DNA from: Nocardioides humilatus
GTDB taxonomy: Bacteria > Actinomycetota > Actinomycetes > Propionibacteriales > Nocardioidaceae
Direction of reading: 5' to 3'
DNA: 64,000 nucleotides
Assembly (NCBI RefSeq): GCF_008373755.1
Contig: NZ_VUJV01000001.1
Span: forward strand, 1,196,883 to 1,260,882
The number at the start of each line of letters is the position of its first letter. The stretch's first letter is position 1. Positions 60,769-64,000 of the stretch are shown in pieces. A model generated the notes under the pieces. The model was not told the origin of the DNA, did not search any database, and was given only the letters and a program-made list of their open reading frames with translations. The position numbers were made by a program, and so were the translations under genes.

Positions 60769-61388
60769 CCGACGAAGTCGTCGAGCCAGGCGGGGAACTC
60801 CCCCAGGTCGTTGAGTACGACGTGCGTGCCCGCCTCGAGCAGCTCCTCGGCCGTGCACCCACCTGTCAGCACCGAGACGCTGAGGGCGCCGGCGGCGAGG
60901 GCGCCTTCGACGTCGTGGATGTGATCGCCGACGTAGATCTGGGCTCCCTCGCGGACGAGGACCTCGGCCTTGCCGATGCCCCAGACCCAGCCCTCGAGGT
61001 GGTCGATGTCGAAGCCGACGTGGTCGACGTGGAGCTGGGCGTTGGCGGCGTACTTGCCGGTCACGACGACGACCCGGCCGCCGTGGCGTCGTACGGCGGC
61101 GATCGCCTCGTGCGCGCCCGGTAGCGCGGGCACCGAGCGGATCGCGTAGTCGGGGTAGAGCGCACGGAACCGGTCGCCGGCCGGCCCGATGGCCTCGGCG
61201 GCGAGGTAGGGCTCGAGCAGCAGGTCGAGCGGGGGTCCGAGCTTCTTGGTCATCTCCTCGACGGGGAACTCGACCTCGAGCTCGGCGCCCAGCGCGAGCA
61301 GGACGTCACGGAAGCCGGGCACCGTGTCGATGAGCGTCATGTCGAGGTCGAAGCCCACGACAAGAGGGGCCTGCCCAGGAGCCACCAC
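60747..61388 (-). CDS. HAD family hydrolase, phosphoglycolate-phosphatase type
   Basis: 213 aa from the GTG at 61388, just after the oxidase stop; a TTG at 61400 would overlap it. Catalytic motif I GFDLDMTLIDT (nucleophile Asp), motif II VVVVTGKY, motif III Lys in KAEVL and motif IV IYVGDHIHDVEGA. An alpha-helical cap lies between motifs I and II (Gph/PGP type). Phosphatase substrate unknown; last gene of the oxidase operon. Confidence 0.88.
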   Translation of the reverse strand: MVAPGQAPLVVGFDLDMTLIDTVPGFRDVLLALGAELEVEFPVEEMTKKLGPPLDLLLEPYLAAEAIGPAGDRFRALYPDYAIRSVPALPGAHEAIAAVRRHGGRVVVVTGKYAANAQLHVDHVGFDIDHLEGWVWGIGKAEVLVREGAQIYVGDHIHDVEGALAAGALSVSVLTGGCTAEELLEAGTHVVLNDLGEFPAWLDDFVGQRTPQL

Positions 61389-61389
61389 T

Positions 61390-62748
61390 TCAGGAGTCAA
61401 AGCCGAGCCCCAGCCGGTCGAGGGTGCGCAACCAGAGCCCGCGCCGCCCGGTCTGGTCCTCGCGGGCGAGCCCGCGTCGGGTGAGCTCGATGCCGGCCCA
61501 CGCGATCGGCTCGGGCGGGAACGGCACGGCGGGGCGCCGCACCATCGCCAGGCGAGTGCGCTCGGTCGGCTCCCCCGCGAGCAGGTCGAGCATCACGTCG
61601 GCGGCGAAGCGGGTCGCCCCGACGCCCAGACCCGTGAACCCGAGTACATAGGCCGAGTGCCCTCGGTGGGCGGTGCCGAAGCTGGCACTGAAGCGGGTCG
61701 ACGTGTCGATCACACCTGCCCAACGGTGGGTGAAGCGGATCCCTTCCAGCTGCGGGAAGGTCGCGTGGAAGTGCTCGGCCAGCACGTTGAACGTGGCAGC
61801 CCGGTCCTCGTGGGCCGGATCGATCGACCGGCCGTAGTGGTAGATCGCGTCGTAGCCGCCCCAGAGGATCCGGCGATCCGGGGTCACCCGGTAGTAGTGG
61901 AACTGGTTGCCGATGTCGGACACGCCGAGCGCCGGGTCCCACCGCAGCGCGGCCAGTTGGGCATCCGTCAGCGGCTCGGTCGCCAGCACGTAGTCGTAGA
62001 CCGGCACGGTCGTGAGCCGCAGCCGCCGCAACAACGGCCGGAAGACGTTGGTCGCGAGCGCGACCTGACGCGCGCGCACGACGCCGCCGGCGGTGACGAC
62101 CTCCATCGCGTCACCCCGGCGACGGATCCGGGTGACAGCAGTCCCCTCGGCGATCCGCACGCCGAGACCCTCGGCCGCGTCAGCAAGCCCCCAGGCCAGT
62201 CGAGCAGGGTCGAGCACGGCACAGGTCTCGGCCCCAGCGATGCGGCCGGCGAGGTAGGTCGGCGAGTCGATGACCTGGCGCACCGCATCGGCGTCGAGGA
62301 ACCCGGCCACGTCGGGCTCGAGATCGGCCACCTGGTGCGGCATGGTCGCGACCGCCAAGGTGCCGCCGCGCCGGAAGTCGCAGTCGATGCCGTAGGCACC
62401 GACGGTGGCCTCGATCGCGTCGAGGTTGTCGATGCCCATCTGGTCGAGGGCGTCGTACTCATCGGGCCAGCGGGCCCGGCCGTTGCCCTCGCCGTGCGTC
62501 AGCGACGCCTCGCAGAACCCGCCGTTGCGACCGGTCGCATGTTCGGCGATCCGGTCGCTCTCGAGCAGCAGGACCGAGCGACCGGGCTCCCGCTCGACCG
62601 CACGGAGCGCCGTCCAGAGTCCGCAGAAGCCGCCCCCGACGATGACCAGGTCGACGACCTCGTCACCGGCAACGAGCGGCCGCGGCGCCGGGCGGAGCGG
62701 CGTATCGAGCCAGAGCGGCTGGTTCACCGAATCCGCAAGGGAGCGCAC
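61390..62748 (-). CDS. DAO-family FAD oxidoreductase (PuuB / glycine-oxidase-like)
   Basis: 452 aa. FAD-binding VVDLVIVGGGFCGLWTALRA at the N-terminus, GRNGGFCEASL substrate-side loop, and C-terminal GFTGLGVGATRFAADVML flavin contact. Best match by pattern is the gamma-glutamylputrescine oxidase/GlyR1-type group. Leaderless: TAGCAT lies 6 nt before the GTG at 62748. Beside the potD-lrp block, so oxidation of a polyamine or amino acid is the likely role. Covalent flavin not evident. Confidence 0.88.
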   Translation of the reverse strand: MRSLADSVNQPLWLDTPLRPAPRPLVAGDEVVDLVIVGGGFCGLWTALRAVEREPGRSVLLLESDRIAEHATGRNGGFCEASLTHGEGNGRARWPDEYDALDQMGIDNLDAIEATVGAYGIDCDFRRGGTLAVATMPHQVADLEPDVAGFLDADAVRQVIDSPTYLAGRIAGAETCAVLDPARLAWGLADAAEGLGVRIAEGTAVTRIRRRGDAMEVVTAGGVVRARQVALATNVFRPLLRRLRLTTVPVYDYVLATEPLTDAQLAALRWDPALGVSDIGNQFHYYRVTPDRRILWGGYDAIYHYGRSIDPAHEDRAATFNVLAEHFHATFPQLEGIRFTHRWAGVIDTSTRFSASFGTAHRGHSAYVLGFTGLGVGATRFAADVMLDLLAGEPTERTRLAMVRRPAVPFPPEPIAWAGIELTRRGLAREDQTGRRGLWLRTLDRLGLGFDS

Positions 62749-62754
62749 GCCGCG

Positions 62755-62760
62755 ATGCTA
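62755..62760 (-). promoter_or_regulatory. -10 box, leaderless DAO-family oxidase
   Basis: TAGCAT with 6 nt to the GTG at 62748. Confidence 0.5.
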
Positions 62761-62768
62761 GATCAGCA

Positions 62769-64000
62769 CTACTCCGTCCCGGCGAGTGCGTTGGCGAGGA
62801 TCGACGAGTAGTGGACCTTGGTGGGTCCGTCCCACGTCGAGAACTCCCACGTGGCCGCACCGCACCCGTCCGACAGCCGCGTCACCGCCACCGCGAGGCT
62901 CAGCGAGCCGCCCTTCTTGATCGACGGCGTGGTGTAGCCACCGGTCAGGAACGCACTGGTCAGGTCCGCCTTCTTGTACTTGACCGAGATGCTCCAGCAG
63001 AGGTTGCTGGCAGCCTGCACCTTCACCAGGACGCTCTGCGCGGCCGCGCTGTCGTTGCGCACCCGGACCGTGTACTTCAGCGTGTCGCCGGTCGCAGCCG
63101 GCTCCTGGGTGACTGTCTGTCCGTTGAGGTCGCCGCCGGCGTACTTGCCGGCGGACTTGACGTAGAGGCCGTAGCCGTCGGTGCCCTTGCTCGGCGCTTG
63201 GACGTTGGTCTCGAAGGCCGCGTTGTCGTGCTCGGCGCCGCTGGGCGTCAGCAGCCGGAGGATGTGCCTCGCGGTCACCTGCCCGAGGTCGGTGGGGTCG
63301 ACCCGGAACGCGAGGGTGATGCTGCCGCCCCCGGGCACGGTGGGCGTGATCCAACGCCCGAACGCGTCCAGCGGCAGCGGCGTCTTCTTCTTCTCGGGTG
63401 TCACCGAGACGTCGGCCGCTGCTCCGAAGCCGTCCGCCACGATCCGGTAGTCCCGGTCAATGCCCACGTTGTTGGTGACCTTGAAGTAGAAGGTCGCCTT
63501 CGCCGACGTGGACTTGCTGATGGTCAGGGTCTGCCGGTTGCCATGGCCCTCGGCGTAGGTCTTCCCTGGACCACGGATGCTCAGCAGCGCAGTGGCAACG
63601 CTCATGCCGCTCAGCCCCACGACGTGCGGGCCACCGTAGGCGTTGCTGTTGAAGGTCAACGTGGCGTTCTTCGAGCCGGGGCTCGTGGGACTGAAGGCCA
63701 CGGTCACCGAGCACGCGTTGTTGGCCGGCAGGTTCGCCGGACAGGTGTTCGCCGACAGTACGAACTGGCTCGGACTCTCCCCGCCCAGCTGGACCGAGCT
63801 CACCGCGACGGGCACCGGGCCGGTGTTCGTGAAGGTGAAGATCTTCCCGGAGCTCTGCCCTCCGACCTCGGTGCCCGGGAATGCCCAGCTCGTCGGGCTC
63901 ACGGCCGCCTCCGGCGGCACCTGGAAAGTGAGGACGATCCGCGCGGACTCGGTGCTCGGCGAACCGGCACCGCCGGTCGGCACCAAGCTCCACCCGCCGC
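62769..64000 (-). CDS. Secreted ASH/choice-of-anchor domain protein, N-terminus off the window
   Basis: Open to the right edge; about 410 residues are visible. The part nearest the edge carries an ASH-like Ig repeat (SWAFPGTEVGGQSSGKIFTF, then VAFSPTSPGSKNATLTF and a disulfide-type pair CPANLPANNAC). Two more beta-sandwich segments follow, the last with TLKYTVRVRNDSAAAQSVLV, a DUF11-like pattern, and Cys-containing strands to the C-terminus. No sorting signal or TM helix is seen at the end. Probably a large exported surface protein whose signal peptide lies beyond 64000. Confidence 0.75.
   Translation of the reverse strand, partial: GGWSLVPTGGAGSPSTESARIVLTFQVPPEAAVSPTSWAFPGTEVGGQSSGKIFTFTNTGPVPVAVSSVQLGGESPSQFVLSANTCPANLPANNACSVTVAFSPTSPGSKNATLTFNSNAYGGPHVVGLSGMSVATALLSIRGPGKTYAEGHGNRQTLTISKSTSAKATFYFKVTNNVGIDRDYRIVADGFGAAADVSVTPEKKKTPLPLDAFGRWITPTVPGGGSITLAFRVDPTDLGQVTARHILRLLTPSGAEHDNAAFETNVQAPSKGTDGYGLYVKSAGKYAGGDLNGQTVTQEPAATGDTLKYTVRVRNDSAAAQSVLVKVQAASNLCWSISVKYKKADLTSAFLTGGYTTPSIKKGGSLSLAVAVTRLSDGCGAATWEFSTWDGPTKVHYSSILANALAGTE

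Overview
The window is very GC-rich actinobacterial chromosome. A GTP-type PEP carboxykinase, menaquinone gene menB, an F420/deazaflavin-type reductase, RecBCD, a FHA/kinase type VII secretion locus and many leaderless genes with a TAN3T -10 box together point to Nocardioidaceae (Nocardioides or a close relative). That assignment is an inference from gene content, not a measured similarity. Fifty-two protein genes plus one broken gene fill almost all of it; the longest non-coding gap is 227 bases. No rRNA, tRNA, CRISPR array or transposase gene was seen.

Layout. (1) 1-2.3 kb: end of an acyl-CoA dehydrogenase and a DHA2-type exporter. (2) 2.4-18.8 kb: an unusual type VII secretion (T7SS) locus. 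A short rightward unit carries an EspC-like protein, a lipase-type WXG effector, a small partner protein and a WXG100 protein. It converges, across a hairpin terminator, on a 13-kb leftward operon: WXG100-like protein, WXG-headed membrane protein, two small unknowns, a large secreted coiled-coil protein, a substrate-binding lipoprotein, a catalytically intact Ser/Thr kinase and an FHA-FtsK ATPase. eccB, eccD, eccE and mycP are absent, so the composition resembles the Firmicutes T7SSb (EssC, EssB, EsaA) more than a mycobacterial ESX. A sensor kinase with a duplicated, decayed second half and its response regulator lie next to it. (3) 21.8-24.9 kb: RND/MMPL exporter with a divergent TetR and a clear operator. 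(4) 24.9-32.9 kb: asparaginase, sirtuin, a toxin-antitoxin pair whose toxin carries a nonsense codon, a methyltransferase/NYN nuclease pair, menB, a MerR-thioredoxin operon, and small enzymes. (5) 32.9-41.4 kb: recC-recB-recD. (6) 41.4-49 kb: membrane protein, SnoaL-like protein, adenylate cyclase, a large MmpL exporter with its TetR, a zinc dehydrogenase. (7) 49-51 kb: pckG. (8) 51.1-62.8 kb: a polyamine uptake and catabolism cluster (aldehyde dehydrogenase, class III aminotransferase, potABCD, Lrp/AsnC regulator, DAO-type oxidase) interrupted by a nuclease-like gene bracketed by inverted arrays of 22-bp repeats. (9) The right edge holds a partial secreted ASH-domain protein.

How the parts work together. 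In the T7SS the ATPase would drive export of WXG-type substrates, the kinase and the FHA domain form an obvious phospho-signalling pair, and the lipase-headed WXG protein is the best effector candidate. In the polyamine cluster PotABCD imports putrescine or spermidine, the aminotransferase and/or the FAD oxidase deaminates it, and the aldehyde dehydrogenase makes the GABA-type product, probably under the Lrp-type regulator. Both exporters have tightly linked TetR genes and recognisable operators.
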